The notes under the pieces are model-generated. The model saw only the letters and a list, made by a program, of their open reading frames with translations, did not search any database and was not told where the DNA came from. Made by a program: the position numbers and the translations under genes. 64,000 nt of DNA from NCBI RefSeq assembly GCF_963576675.1, contig NC_088915.1, positions 35,245,501 to 35,309,500 on the forward strand, written 5' to 3'. This document shows positions 35,447 through 45,992 of this stretch, one piece after another. The stretch comes from Euphorbia lathyris (lineage: Eukaryota > Streptophyta > Magnoliopsida > Malpighiales > Euphorbiaceae). Positions within the stretch are counted from its first letter, which is position 1; every line of letters begins with the position of its first letter.

Positions 35447-37620
35447 TTACGAAAGAATTTTAAAGTGAAAGAGCCAAGAAATAACAAACGCAAAGACCAT
35501 GCACGCAAGCAAGAAGTTCATAATGCGGCGGCTGTGCCAGAATGTTCGAGTTTCAACTAGGATCATAGGTGCTGCTGGTGCTGACGAGACAGCAGCTGCT
35601 GTACTATGCGTCTCATTTGGCTGTTCCCCAGTAATGTTAAGGGCAGTGCCTCCACATATCTCACATATACTGCAGACGTGCAAAAACCAAATGAAGTAAC
35701 AAACAAGGTTATGCTTAATCAAGTCCCGTCTCCTGAGAACACTCAGACGGACATGGTTCAAATTCACTAGATAACAAATAATAAAAAGGAAGAAATGGTG
35801 AACATTATGTTTTGAATTTCACCGTTTTATGATCAGAAGCCTCTTTCCTATTTCTTACTCGATACTAATCCACAACATTTGCTAAACATAAACAAGTCTA
35901 TGGATCTTAAAACATGAGTGACTTGTCTATATAAGCAAATTAAATTTACTCTATCATCAGTATAAACTTGGCTTAACATTAGCATAAATATTACAGACAA
36001 CCAAATGTTGACAAAGTGAAGATATTAATGTATCAGAACTTGAGGAGCACATAAAATTTGAAATCTGCATACAGGCCAGGCCAATGTTGTTGGGTCATTA
36101 TATGCAAGAAGAGAGACTAAAATGAATCCATATATCAGAAATTCAGCAGTGGATTGCATTTCATATCTGCATACAAGTCCAAAGTCGACGCGATTACATA
36201 GAAACAACATGTAAGATATAAATTGGATCCCTCAACACTTACTGCTCAAGGTTTATAAGAACTGTAACTAAAAAAAGTTCCAAACTATGATTCAAGAGAA
36301 GAAGTTTCCTTTGATTTAGGACATGGTGGTGACCAACATATTTGCTATTTTCTACATCATCACTGCTTTGCTTTCAAGTGCTACTGTATTTATCAAAGAG
36401 GCAAAAAGAATAAAGACAACCATGCTCAAGATATGACAGGAACAAAGTTATCAGATGTCAAGCTAATATATTATTCAAACAACGGAAAAACCTAAGAATG
36501 GCAAAACTTTGTTTGGAATTCTGAACATGCTTATATGCCCATAATATTAGGAGGACCTATGTTTGCATGGAAATGGAAATGGAATTGAAACCGAAACAGA
36601 CAGGAAAAAGTTATTTTTAAAAAAAATGTAGCTAGGAAGCGGAAATGAAAACAGAAACGAAACTCAAATAGAAACGGAACGCTGAAACGCTACTTAAGAA
36701 GAGTTTTCTGTGCAACTAGTCAGGGGCGGATCCCACGGGGGCTATTGGGGCTGGTTGCTGAAAAATGAGGAAGACTCCATGGAAGTTGTGTACCAAGCTT
36801 TAATCTTTCTGTGCAAATGCACCAAAAAATATGAATTGAGCACACATAAATCATGAGAGAGCATCTCCAAGCAATTTGTGTCGGTGAATCCTAATCCTAA
36901 ATGAACTTAAGTAGCACAATACTTCCTTTGAATTTAAATGTATCAAACTGATGATAAACAAATTGAGGTAAAAGTAACTATCCCAAGGTAGTAGTAGTAG
37001 TAACTGTACAAAACAAAATAAACTTTTTGTATTATGGTCTTGTAATTGAGGTTTTCCCTGTTATTTGGCCTAAAAAAAGAAGATATTATAGAAAAATGTG
37101 CTCAGTACTTACTTAAAGTACAAAACAGAGAAACAAAATGAAGTAGGATCAGGATGCAAGTTTCAAAAAGGAAATGAAGTCAGCTAACAAATTGGTACTA
37201 AAAATACCTAAAAAAAAAAGCATAGCATAGCATAGCATGGCTGGAATTTTCAGTAGAATATTAATTCAAGCAGCAGTGAAAATGCATAATGAAAAAGCAG
37301 AATAAATTGTTTACTCACGTGTTACCCTTGATCTTGAACCAAGTTTCAGCACATTTCTTATGAGCAGAACCCAAATCCCCTTTACAGGAACAACCTAACT
37401 CAATAGCGACTCCATTCTCTTGCTCGTTACTCTCCAAACCCAAATGGCAAATTCTACAATCTCTCTGATCAGTTTTATAATTATCACATAAATGCAGCTT
37501 CCCACTCTCCAAATCCACCTCCGACAAACAATCTGAGTTCCTATGGGCACCAATCTCGCCGGAGAATGACATTTCACTGCTACTACGCCTCAAGTGGTGG
37601 CCTGTGTTTTCAGTTGGCAT
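35447..37620 (-). CDS. RING-CH (RINGv) E3 ubiquitin ligase, single C-terminal membrane anchor
   Basis: Two exons on the minus strand, 37319-37620 and 35447-35669; the intron is GT-AG, 1649 bp; 525 nt joined, 174 aa. The RING-CH domain has C4HC3 ligands at C55, C58, C77, C79, H87, C90, C103 and C106; the last pair is in exon 2 (ICEICGG), so correct splicing is needed to complete the zinc site. The N-terminal 50 residues are polar and Ser-rich. A hydrophobic stretch (about 149-171, NFLLACMVFAFVISWLFHF) anchors the C-terminus with almost no tail. Proteins of this type (MARCH-like) pass ubiquitin to membrane substrates. The target is unknown. A single TM at the C-terminus suggests tail-anchored insertion. 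Confidence 0.9.
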
Positions 37621-38147
37621 TTCTAACGAGAAAATTGATGAAAGAAAGAAAGAAAGGAAGGGTTTTTTTTAATGGGTTAGAGGCATATGCTTAAGCTTAA
37701 ACTAGAAGAAAAATTCAATTGGAGAGAGAGAGAGAGAAAAGGAAAATTGAATTTTACAGTTAAGATGAAGGAAGGATGTGAAGAGGCAGAGTAGGGAGTA
37801 GGTATTTATTTTCTCTCTCAATATCTGTGTGTCAGTGTTGGTGAAAAGGAAACGCAAAGAAACTTCTGCCCTGCCTTCCTGCTGTGTAGTGTAGTGTAGG
37901 TACAGAGCAGAATAATTGTGCTGCCTGCCTGCGCTGCGCAACTCTTGGCTTGGGTTTCAAAACTTCAAGTTTTTATCTTTTTCTTTTCTAACCTCCATTT
38001 TCACTCTCACTCACTTTTCATTAAATAAAAGAGAGGTCTTTTCAGTTTTCACTAATTTGCAATGTGACCCTCTCCATGCCTAATTTCTACTTCTAGCTTC
38101 TCATGTGTTATTAATATTGTGAAGTTCCATACTTTGGTATTTATTAA
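37621..38147 (-). promoter_or_regulatory. RING-CH promoter / 5' UTR with GA-rich tract
   Basis: Upstream of the minus-strand start are a GA repeat (37722-37737, read as CT on the coding strand) and short direct repeats GTGTAGTGTAGTGTAGG (37883-37899) and CTGCCTGCCTGCGCTGCG (37920-37937). These fit a plant core promoter/leader. No TATA box is claimed. Confidence 0.35.
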
Positions 38148-38732
38148 GGGCTTGATTGGTTGAGAGGTTTGGGAGGGTTAGCAAGGGAAGGGTTAGTAAG
38201 GGTTTGTGGAAACCTTGGAAGAAATAAATTTAGAAGGGTAAGGGATTTGAGGGGTTTGGAAGGGTTAGATTCCTTCACTTTTCTTTCAATTTTCAAACCC
38301 ATCAAATTGGGGGGTTTAGAAGGGTTCAAACTTTTATTTCCAATATTGCCCTTATTAAAATTACTTAATACCTATACCAGATTTTATTTATGATCTATGT
38401 TCTCACTTCCTCCTCTCCCGATTTCTCTTCCTCATCGGCGGAACTCCGTCACCGACCGAACTCCGTCAACGTTCATTTCTTCTATTTTTTTTACTGTTGA
38501 TGTTGTGCTTTCTCTTTTCATGGTTGCTATATACATTTTAGTCATTTTATAATGTTTCATTCTCTTACAAACCCTTCATTCCAAGCAAGGGAATGGTACA
38601 AACCTTTATAAACCCTTACCATCCAACCAAACAAGGGTAAGGTTAATCCTTTCCTACCCCTTCCTTCCCCTTACTCTCCCTTCCCTTCCATTCCTTTATT
38701 TACCCTCCACAACCTCCCATCCAATCAAGCCC
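38148..38732. mobile_element. Tourist-like MITE (585 bp)
   Basis: Left end GGGCTTGATTGGTTGAGAGG; the right end CCTCCCATCCAATCAAGCCC is its near-perfect inverse. TAA flanks both sides (38145-38147, 38733-38735). GGGTTTGGAAGGG-type words at the left and CCCTTACC/CCTTCC words at the right continue the inverted symmetry inward for about 180 bp. No transposase. It sits 0.5 kb upstream of the RING-CH gene. Confidence 0.82.
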
Positions 38733-38868
38733 TAAGTTACATACTCTTCTCTTGTTTGGGACTACGGATTGGACCTTCTCCTAATTTCATTACCTCAAAA
38801 ATATAACTCTGTACTTGTGACTGAAGAGATAATAAATAAAAGTGAAAGAAAGAAGAAAAAAATAATGG

Positions 38869-39270
38869 CCCTGTTTGGTAAAGAGCGTTTTGGGATAAAA
38901 AGAGCGGTTTTGACCAACTTTAGAGGTTTGACCACTCAAACCGCTAATTGGAGTGTTTGGTGGAGAGAGGTTTGGGAGAGAGTTTTGGGATGAAAACGCT
39001 AATTTAGAAAAAACTCTTAAAATGAGCTTTTTCAATTAGCGTTTTGCAATATTAAAATTAATGGACTTCTTTAACCTTAATAGATAGACTCCCTCTTCTC
39101 CTGTGCCAAAATTAATGCCCTTATTCGTCTTTTTGCATAAACCGCTATTATCAATCAGCTAATTTTTACTAAATAGGTCTACACAAACAGCTAATCAAAT
39201 CAGCTAATGTAATCGGCTAACAGCTAATGTAATCAGCTAACAACTAACAGCTAATTCCCAAATAGAGCCA
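38869..39270. mobile_element. MITE with GGCCCTGTTTGG ends
   Basis: Left end GGCCCTGTTTGG; right end CCCAAATAGAGCC, whose inverse is GGCTCTATTTGGG. AAT flanks both sides. The interior right half repeats CAGCTAATGTAATCAGCTAACA words. A relative with the same left part occurs at 41543. Superfamily uncertain (Harbinger-like or hAT-like). Confidence 0.6.
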
Positions 39271-40228
39271 ATATGAGAAGAGAGAAAGTATAAGACAGAA
39301 AAAATTCTTTACAAATTTTGTTCAAAAAGTTTAATTACTTTTTCATTCAAAAGTTATTAAATTCTACGAGAAAGTCAAAGTCGAGATTACCAGAATCTCG
39401 GTAGAGACGCGCGCAGGCCAAGACGCTCGCTAATCTCCCCCCCTCTCTCTCCCGTGTCGCGATTGAGATTCTTTAAGTATTATTAATTGGCGTTTACATG
39501 TAAAAATGCTTAAAAAGAAATTTAGCATTCGAACATGCAAACCTTGTTGAACACTTAAGTAAATTCAGATTTAGATTTGGTCATTGCGGTAATTCGAGTA
39601 ATCGGGTTTAGACTCCAAATTTAATTAATGTTTTCAATCTAAGATCAAAAGAAAAGATTGATAATGGTTTAACTCCTCTAATTGAATCAATTGGTAATTT
39701 ATTACATTTACTTTAAACAAAGCAAAGTTTAAAGTTGTGTTTTTGGCTTAGCATGAATTAACTTTGGAATAAGTTGTAGTTTAGATTTAATTTCTGTAAT
39801 TAGAATTAGAAAATATTTCACAAATATCATTTTTCTATAAACCTCGAGAAAACGAATAAAGAAATAATATAAGTTAATTATCAACTATGTTCTCTGTGAG
39901 ATCAATATCTTTTATTACTTAAACGTGCAAACCATATACTTGCGGAAAACCACCAACAATCAACACCAAGAAATTCTTTAATTTTTCATATTTTTATTGA
40001 TTTATTTATAAAATTCTTGATTACAGATAATAGGAAATTACACATTGAATAATTCAATTTTGTAAAGAATTTAAATATACAGAATGTTAATTGCAAGAAA
40101 TCATAAGGAAATTAAACTGTAAAATAAGTATAGGATAAAATGACAAACTAATCCATGCGGTATAAATCGGATGTCGGAAGTCCTTAATGAATAACTTCAG
40201 AAACAATCCAGTGAGTATCAATATTAAC
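39271..40228. other. Intergenic, unrecognised
   Basis: A local GC-rich patch at 39390-39470 (GACGCGCGCAGGCCAAGACGCTCGC, then a CT-rich run) stands out in AT-rich DNA. 39480-40150 may be decayed LTR-element sequence, but no diagnostic motif is readable. Confidence 0.3.
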
Positions 40229-40400
40229 TAGGGGTGTACAATGAATAATTTTTTGGTATTTGGAACCCAATCCAACCCACTAAAACAAATAGTTCATGGA
40301 TTAGTTGTTAAAACCAACCCAACCCATCAAATATTCAAATTCAAAGAGTTGGGTTGGGTTGGGTTGAATGTTAATTCAAATAATTCAAAATGACAACTAT
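40229..40400. mobile_element. hAT-like MITE fragment
   Basis: Begins TAGGGGTGTACA, the same terminal sequence type as the hAT MITEs at 46906 and 58445. Inside, CCAACCC repeats at 40269-40328 face GGGTTGGGTTGGGTT at 40352-40366. The opposite terminus is not found, so this looks truncated. Confidence 0.4.
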
Positions 40401-40716
40401 ATATAAAAGACTATAACTTTGAACATATTAATTATTATATCAACTAAAACAATAGCTGTAACTTAAAAAATATATTAAAAAACTATTTTAATTCAAAGAA
40501 TAGGAAGCAATATTTTAGGAGGGGTGTGGATCAAATTTTCCAGCTAGCAAAAATAATTTACAACAACCAAATTTGAATAGAAACGGAGTTTTGGGGGTTG
40601 GAATTGAGCTAAAACAAAGGTTGTAAATGATCGTTTTGATCAAAACAAATGTTAGAATTCAAAGATTGGATGTAAGTGAAGATTTTGAGATGACATTTGT
40701 TTGAAAAGGAAGCTTA

Positions 40717-41049
40717 GGGGGTGTTTGGTTGCTCATTTTCAAGCTCCTTTTGCCTTTTCACTTCAAAATGAAGAGTTTTAGGTGTTTGGTTAGTGAGCTC
40801 CTGTTTGCCTTTTACAATTGAAAAGCAACATTAGGTGTTTGGTTAGTGATCTCCTGTTTGCCTTTTACACCCGAAAAGCAGCATTTTACAAAAGCAGAGA
40901 ATCTCTGCTTTTTGGAAAAGCAGCTTTTTCCAACAGCAAACAGCAAACCGTAACAGCAACAGCAAACCGTAACAGCAAACAGCAAACAGCAAACCGTAAC
41001 AGTAAACAGCAAACAGCAACAGCAAACAGTAGGTAAAACAAACGGGCCC
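40717..41049. mobile_element. Tourist-like MITE (333 bp) with internal repeats
   Basis: Ends GGGGGTGTTTGGTT and AAACAAACGGGCCC are imperfect inverses, flanked by TTA on both sides (40714-40716, 41050-41052). Inside is a direct duplication of about 55 bp (TTAGGTGTTTGGTTAGTGA at about 40779 and 40831), then a minisatellite of AACAGCAAACCGT/AACAGCAAAC words (40932-41030). No coding capacity. Confidence 0.72.
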
Positions 41050-41542
41050 TTAGTGTAGCCGTAATAATTTTTGAAAGTAGTATGGAAGGAGTTGTTCTAT
41101 GATAAGAATTGATTTGGAAAACAAATTGGAAACCTTCGAAATTGAGATTTTGGGCTGAAACAATTAATTTGAATTGATGGAAAGCTTGAAAATAGTCTGT
41201 AAATAGAAAACAGCAAAAAAAAATGGAGGTTTTGAGTGTTTCAGTTTATCAATTGGAGCTTAAAGCTAAATAAGAAGATGATAATGATAGATTGCAATGT
41301 ATGCGTAATTGAATCAAATTCAAGACTAGAAACTGTTAGAGTCTACATAATGAGGATTGAATTCTCGGACTTTGAGAATTGTTGGCCCAAAATGGCGATT
41401 CGATTTTGACCGCAAAAACAGAGCTTCCAAATTAGAAAAAAGGAAATTGTAGGAAATAATTTGGAAAAGCTCAATTAGCGACTGGAAATCGATACTAGGA
41501 ACTGGATGATGAAGGGTGAATGTTGAGAAACAAAAATTAGTG
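41050..41542. other. Intergenic
   Basis: No gene or repeat is recognised. The minus-strand open frame 41326-41589 has no family features and runs into the next MITE. Confidence 0.35.
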
Positions 41543-41698
41543 GTCCTGTTTGGTAAGAGGTTTGAGGTAAAATTATAGGTTTTGACCACTTTTGAAGATT
41601 TTGACTAGCAAAACTCTAATAGTGGTGTTTGGTGAAAAGATGTTTGAAAAAAAATTGGATTCAAACCTCTAGTTTGAAAAGGCTAGTTTTATTCAATG

Positions 41699-42336
41699 TT
41701 ATCATAATCAGATTAGATTTATAACTAGGTCACTTGGTCGGATTGAATGGCTCGAATTGGTCGGACCGGATGACGTCATAAATAAATAAATAAATAATAT
41801 ATATATATATATATAATTTAAAATTATTTTTATAAATTACATATATCCAAAACAAATTATAAAAAACTTTTGGTTTGTTATTTTTTTTATGAACTTAAAG
41901 CTTAAATATATAACGGATAAATAGAGTTTAGAATAACTTGAAATATATCAACATATTCTATATCATATGATCTTTTTAACGGTATATTATAAACTCAAAA
42001 TGGATAAGTGATGAATGACGAATTGATACTCAAAGTGAACCACTTGAAATGGTTTGAAAGAAGATAAAAGAAAATTAAGCATTCTCATTCCACATAGGAA
42101 AGAAATGAGAATCTTAACTAGTTTATAAGCAAATGGCCTTTACAAGCCTTTAACTAATTACTAGGAGAAAAACTCTCTCACACGTAAGGGGTGCAATCGA
42201 AGTACCATCGTGTTAGGGATTCACCCGCACGACATGAGTGATGCAAATATCACACTGAAATGAGGCCCCTTAGACCGATCAGTTAACAAACATGGTACAG
42301 CTCGGATCGGACTCTTCGCCGGTTTAACCGGATATT
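41699..42336. mobile_element. Unclassified insert with 8-bp flanking duplication
   Basis: GTTTTATT occurs immediately on both sides, and the flanks read as one continuous MITE when the insert is removed (AGGCTAG...AGCTTTTTCAATTAG). The ends CAATGTTATC and, inverted, CAATATCCGG share only CAAT and scattered bases. The interior has paired words GGTCGGACCGG (left) and CGGATCGGACTC...GGTTTAACCGG (right). It is probably a non-autonomous DNA transposon; the 8-bp duplication would fit hAT. Confidence 0.5.
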
Positions 42337-42770
42337 GGTTTTATTAGCTTTTTCAATTAGTTTATTAATCCATCTCTTTTAAATGATATTTTTATCCTTA
42401 ACTACCACATTTTACTTAAAACAAATGTTGTTTTGTTCATTTAGTAAAGATAAACTAATAATATTATAAACATATTCATCTAGCTATATTTTAGTGGTAG
42501 ATGTCAATTAATAAATCTAAATTTAATATTATGTTTTTGAAAATTATATATCTATTCAAAATTCTATGGATTAAAATTAACCATTAGTTGATATTATTGG
42601 AAACTTTGAAAAGAATATGAAAATATTAGGTTTTTATTTTAGTAAAATGTTAAATTATAAATTAATTGATATATATTAGAAAATGTATTATATAATATTC
42701 CATATACTATTAATAATCTAAGTTTAAAGTTCTTGATCCAACAACATTTAGGATCACAGATGAAGATCTT

Positions 42771-42855
42771 TTTTTTTTTTTTTTTGCGCACAATGCGCTT
42801 ACATTAAAGAAGAAAGAAAAATCTCCACCAGACCCGGATGTGATTATAAAGGCCT
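42771..42855 (-). mobile_element. SINE 3'-end fragment
   Basis: The T-run at 42770-42785 followed by GCGCACAATGCGCTTACATTAAA...AATCTCCACCAG matches, with substitutions, the tail side of the SINE at 60002-60143. The tRNA-like head is missing. Minus orientation. Confidence 0.6.
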
Positions 42856-43075
42856 AAGTTATAGCATGTATATATGACATTTTTAAAAGGTGATTAATAA
42901 TATGAATTATATAAAAAAATAGTCATAAAATACTAATGTCCTTATTTGTCATTTTACATAAACAACTATTAGCAATCAACCAAGTTTACACAAATAGCTG
43001 GTCAAATTAGTTAAACAAAAAGGTAATCAACTAACAACTAATGGAATCAGCTAACAACTATTTGCCAAACAGCTT

Positions 43076-44385
43076 CATCAATGGTATACAACATTTGTCT
43101 CATTTCACACTTTGTGTACATTAACCTTCATTTTGTCATACTAATATGTACGACCTATGGGTGATCTCTCACTATGGTATACAACATGTAAAAATGACCG
43201 GTCAAATCTGCCATATAATCATTTTTCAACTCATTCCTCAAGACATGTGGGACCCATCTTATATTCAATTACCATTGTACCCACTCCTTCATCATTCTCT
43301 CTAAATTTCTCTCTCTGACTCTAAAACTCATTTCTATCTCTAACTCTCTCCAATGTATGGCATTAATGTCACCAGGTATAAAATTATATTCGATTGGCAA
43401 TGTTTTGCAAAATCAAACTGTAAAAAAAATGAGAGAGAAGTTAGAGAGAGAAACTGTTACATTTTGTTTAAGATCTCCTATCTAAAAAATCCATCTGTAA
43501 TGTTTAAATCTTTATTTAGACAATAAGCATGAATGGAATCGAAGAAATCAAATGAATTCATGTTATGAAATTTAATGCAAACAAATTTAACAATTGAAAA
43601 CCCAAAATTACATTAACTGAAAATCGCAACCCACCGTGATGAAAATGAACCCATTTGATGAAAACGTAGAACCAAAAAATTAATGAAAATGAAACAATTT
43701 ATAAGTTCTGAAATAGGCATAAAATGCAATTCAAAAACCTTCCTATGGCAATTAGAATTTTCTGGTAGCTGACTAATTATTACCATGGCATCCACAATAA
43801 GAGTTGCCAAACAATAAATGAGCTAAGCACCATAAAATTTGAATGGTTTTGCTAGAAATAATTAACGAAAATGAATTTCTAGAGTCCATCCATGAATTCG
43901 TAAGCCAATATTATATGCTTTCTCGTTGATGACGAAGATGATGATTTCAGTTTGGAATTCTACAATTCCTTGGTCATACCATGTTTTCCTTCTTTTCATT
44001 GTAACACCGGAAAATTCCTTTATAGACTTTTGCTTTGTATGACTAGTTTCAGATTTGAAGAGAGAAAAAAGAAATTTGAAGAGATGAAGAGACCAAATAG
44101 AAAAGGAGAAGATGAAGAGAGAGAAAGACATATAGAGAAGAAGATGAAAGGATGGAGGGATAAGGGTATATAGGTAATTTTATGTTGAGTGGTTTTTTTT
44201 TTTACCTTTTGACCAGTCAAAGCTGAGGTGGTGCATTAACTAAGCGTTGACCAGTCATTTTTACCTACTATACACCATAGTGTCCGATCACCTATAAGGT
44301 CGTACATATTAGTGAGACAAATTGAAGGTTTTACACCAAAGTGTGAAATGTGGTAAATGTTGTACTCCATTAATGAAATTTACCC
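43076..44385. mobile_element. Non-autonomous Mutator-like element with ~130-bp terminal inverted repeats
   Basis: 43076-43210 and the reverse complement of about 44215-44375 align over roughly 130 bp: CATCAATGGTATACAACATTT, then CATTTCACACTTTG, ACTAATATGTACGACCT and GTAAAAATGACCGGTCAA, with small indels. Long TIRs are the Mutator trait. The 1-kb interior encodes no transposase; the short minus-strand frames at 43613-43810 and 43862-44131 match nothing. A 9-bp duplication is not obvious, so the ends may be slightly off or decayed. Confidence 0.68.
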
Positions 44386-44413
44386 TTTCAAAAGATGATA
44401 AAGTAGGGGCAGC

Positions 44414-44745
44414 TGTAGACACTAGAGTCAGATGACCTATGATGAAAACCTACAAATAAATGATAAAAAATGACTGATTAACACGAAAAATAAATAAAAA
44501 TTATGAAAAATACTAGACAGTTCACTCAAACAGAAACGCCAAATACAACATTGGACCCGCACAAACGGGCCCGTCGGCTCGAAACACGGGTTCACATAAG
44601 CAGACCCATTCACCCGATCACAAGCCCAAGAGATTGGGCCAATTAGTTTAACCACGGGCCTTTGGCCCATGGCCGTGAGCCTTCGGCTCTCGCCCATGGG
44701 GAAATCTCCTAGAGTAGCAAGAAACATACATGTATAGCATTATCC
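44414..44745 (+). mobile_element. Probable LTR fragment (Ty3/gypsy type)
   Basis: AAGTAGGGGCAGC followed by TGTAGACACTAGAG resembles a polypurine tract plus the TGTAGACAC LTR start common in Tat-type elements. The sequence then becomes GC-rich with palindromic words (GGGCCTTTGGCCC at 44656-44668; GAGCCTTCGGCTC at 44677-44689). No partner LTR is visible, and the copia remnant adjoins at 44749. Confidence 0.35.
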
Positions 44746-44748
44746 ACC

Positions 44749-45066
44749 ATGGAAGTTGAGTACGTGTCTTACTCATCCACAACCCAAGAGGTCATTTGGT
44801 TGAATAGATTCATGGATCACCTAAACGTTGTTACAACAAGCTCTCCAGTAATAATTAGCAGTGATAGCCAATCTTTTATTGCTATTTTTAAGGATCAAAG
44901 ATTTCATAGTAAAGCAAAGCACATTGAGATTAAGTATCATTTTGTTAGAGATTTAGTTGCACGCAAAGAAGTCTGTATGAAATATGTTTCGACTCATGAC
45001 ATGGTTGCTGACCCTCTAATGAAACCTATCAAGAGAGATGTTTTTGTGAAACATATTAGGTCCTAG
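44749..45066 (+). pseudogene. Copia RNase H C-terminal fragment
   Basis: A 105-codon open fragment equivalent to the last part of copia RNase H. It carries the SSDSQSFIAI segment with the catalytic-type aspartate and the H(IEIKYH)F block. The methionine is internal, not a true start; upstream pol is missing. Confidence 0.8.
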
Positions 45067-45992
45067 GGATTACTTAGGATCTAAACATATTTCTATTACA
45101 TGTAACTTTTGTAACATGTGTTTCAAATTCAATAAAGTATCTTTTTGGATCACCTATAATACACGTATATGTAAATATTGGATGTTAATGTTTGCAATTG
45201 AGCATGTCAAACAAAGAAGCGACTCCCTCACACGAGCGCTTACCCTCATTTTGTTAATCATGGTAACAAAGATAAGGATGAGGTGAATTTTTGAGTAAAT
45301 GAGAACTTGCTCAATAATTGACGCCATATTGCAGTAACAGTGGGTCCAAGTTCATTAGCTTGCAGGATAGAAATATACATAAAAGTGGATGAATATGTAT
45401 ACAAAAGATTATTTATAATCTGAGATTTTAATCAGAGTTGCTTGAATGAAATCTTATGTCTTAAATAGCCGAAGGTAGTCCTATAATGAGAGAGACTAAG
45501 GTTAGATGGTATGTCACATCAAAACTGAAACCTTCATATGGCATTGTTTTAAGCATAGACACGCGCTTTCTTCAGATGGAAGGATTTGAACACCATATCG
45601 CATGTTTTTCATACCAAGTGTGCTTTGTGACCAAGAGATGGAAAAAGGAAAATCTCACTTTTTCCTAACGTGAGACTCTCCACATGAAAAACATGTTTTT
45701 TCTTGAAACTTTATCCTTGATACCCTTAATTCAAGAAGTGTAATTCATTTTGGCTACTTCGGAAGACCTATTCACGCCTAATGATTTTTTTGAGTAAAAA
45801 TTGTGACACGAACTCGACTAAAAACACATTCCAACCTAACCTAACCCAACCAAAACCAAATCACATGGTAAGTTACACGGGATGCCCTTAAGAGGTAGGT
45901 ACCAATTCAGCTCGGACAGGGGCCAACTGGGCAAGTAAAATGAGTTATTATGGAAAGAACGTAGTAAGAGGGAAATGTTGGTCCCTTAGTTA

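Larger units (their letters stand above)
41543..43075. mobile_element. MITE related to 38869 element, interrupted by later insertions
   Basis: The left end GGTCCTGTTTGGTAAGAGGTTT and the following 150 bp resemble the start of the 38869-39270 MITE (shared GTTTTGACCA and a CTTTTTCAATTAG block that resumes at 42346). The right end near 43060-43075 (AGCTAACAACTATTTGCCAAACAGC) resembles that MITE's right end. In between lie a 638-bp insert (41699-42336), AT-rich DNA and a SINE fragment. The direct duplication is not found, so boundaries are approximate. Confidence 0.5.

Noticed and set aside
36721..36800. CAGGGGCGGATCC... as a transposon end
   Set aside because: The phrase is common at ends of some plant DNA transposons, but no partner terminus or duplication was found.
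44020..44220. Small membrane protein in the Mutator-like element
   Set aside because: Hydrophobicity comes from CT-rich low-complexity DNA antisense to an AG-rich stretch; no supporting features.
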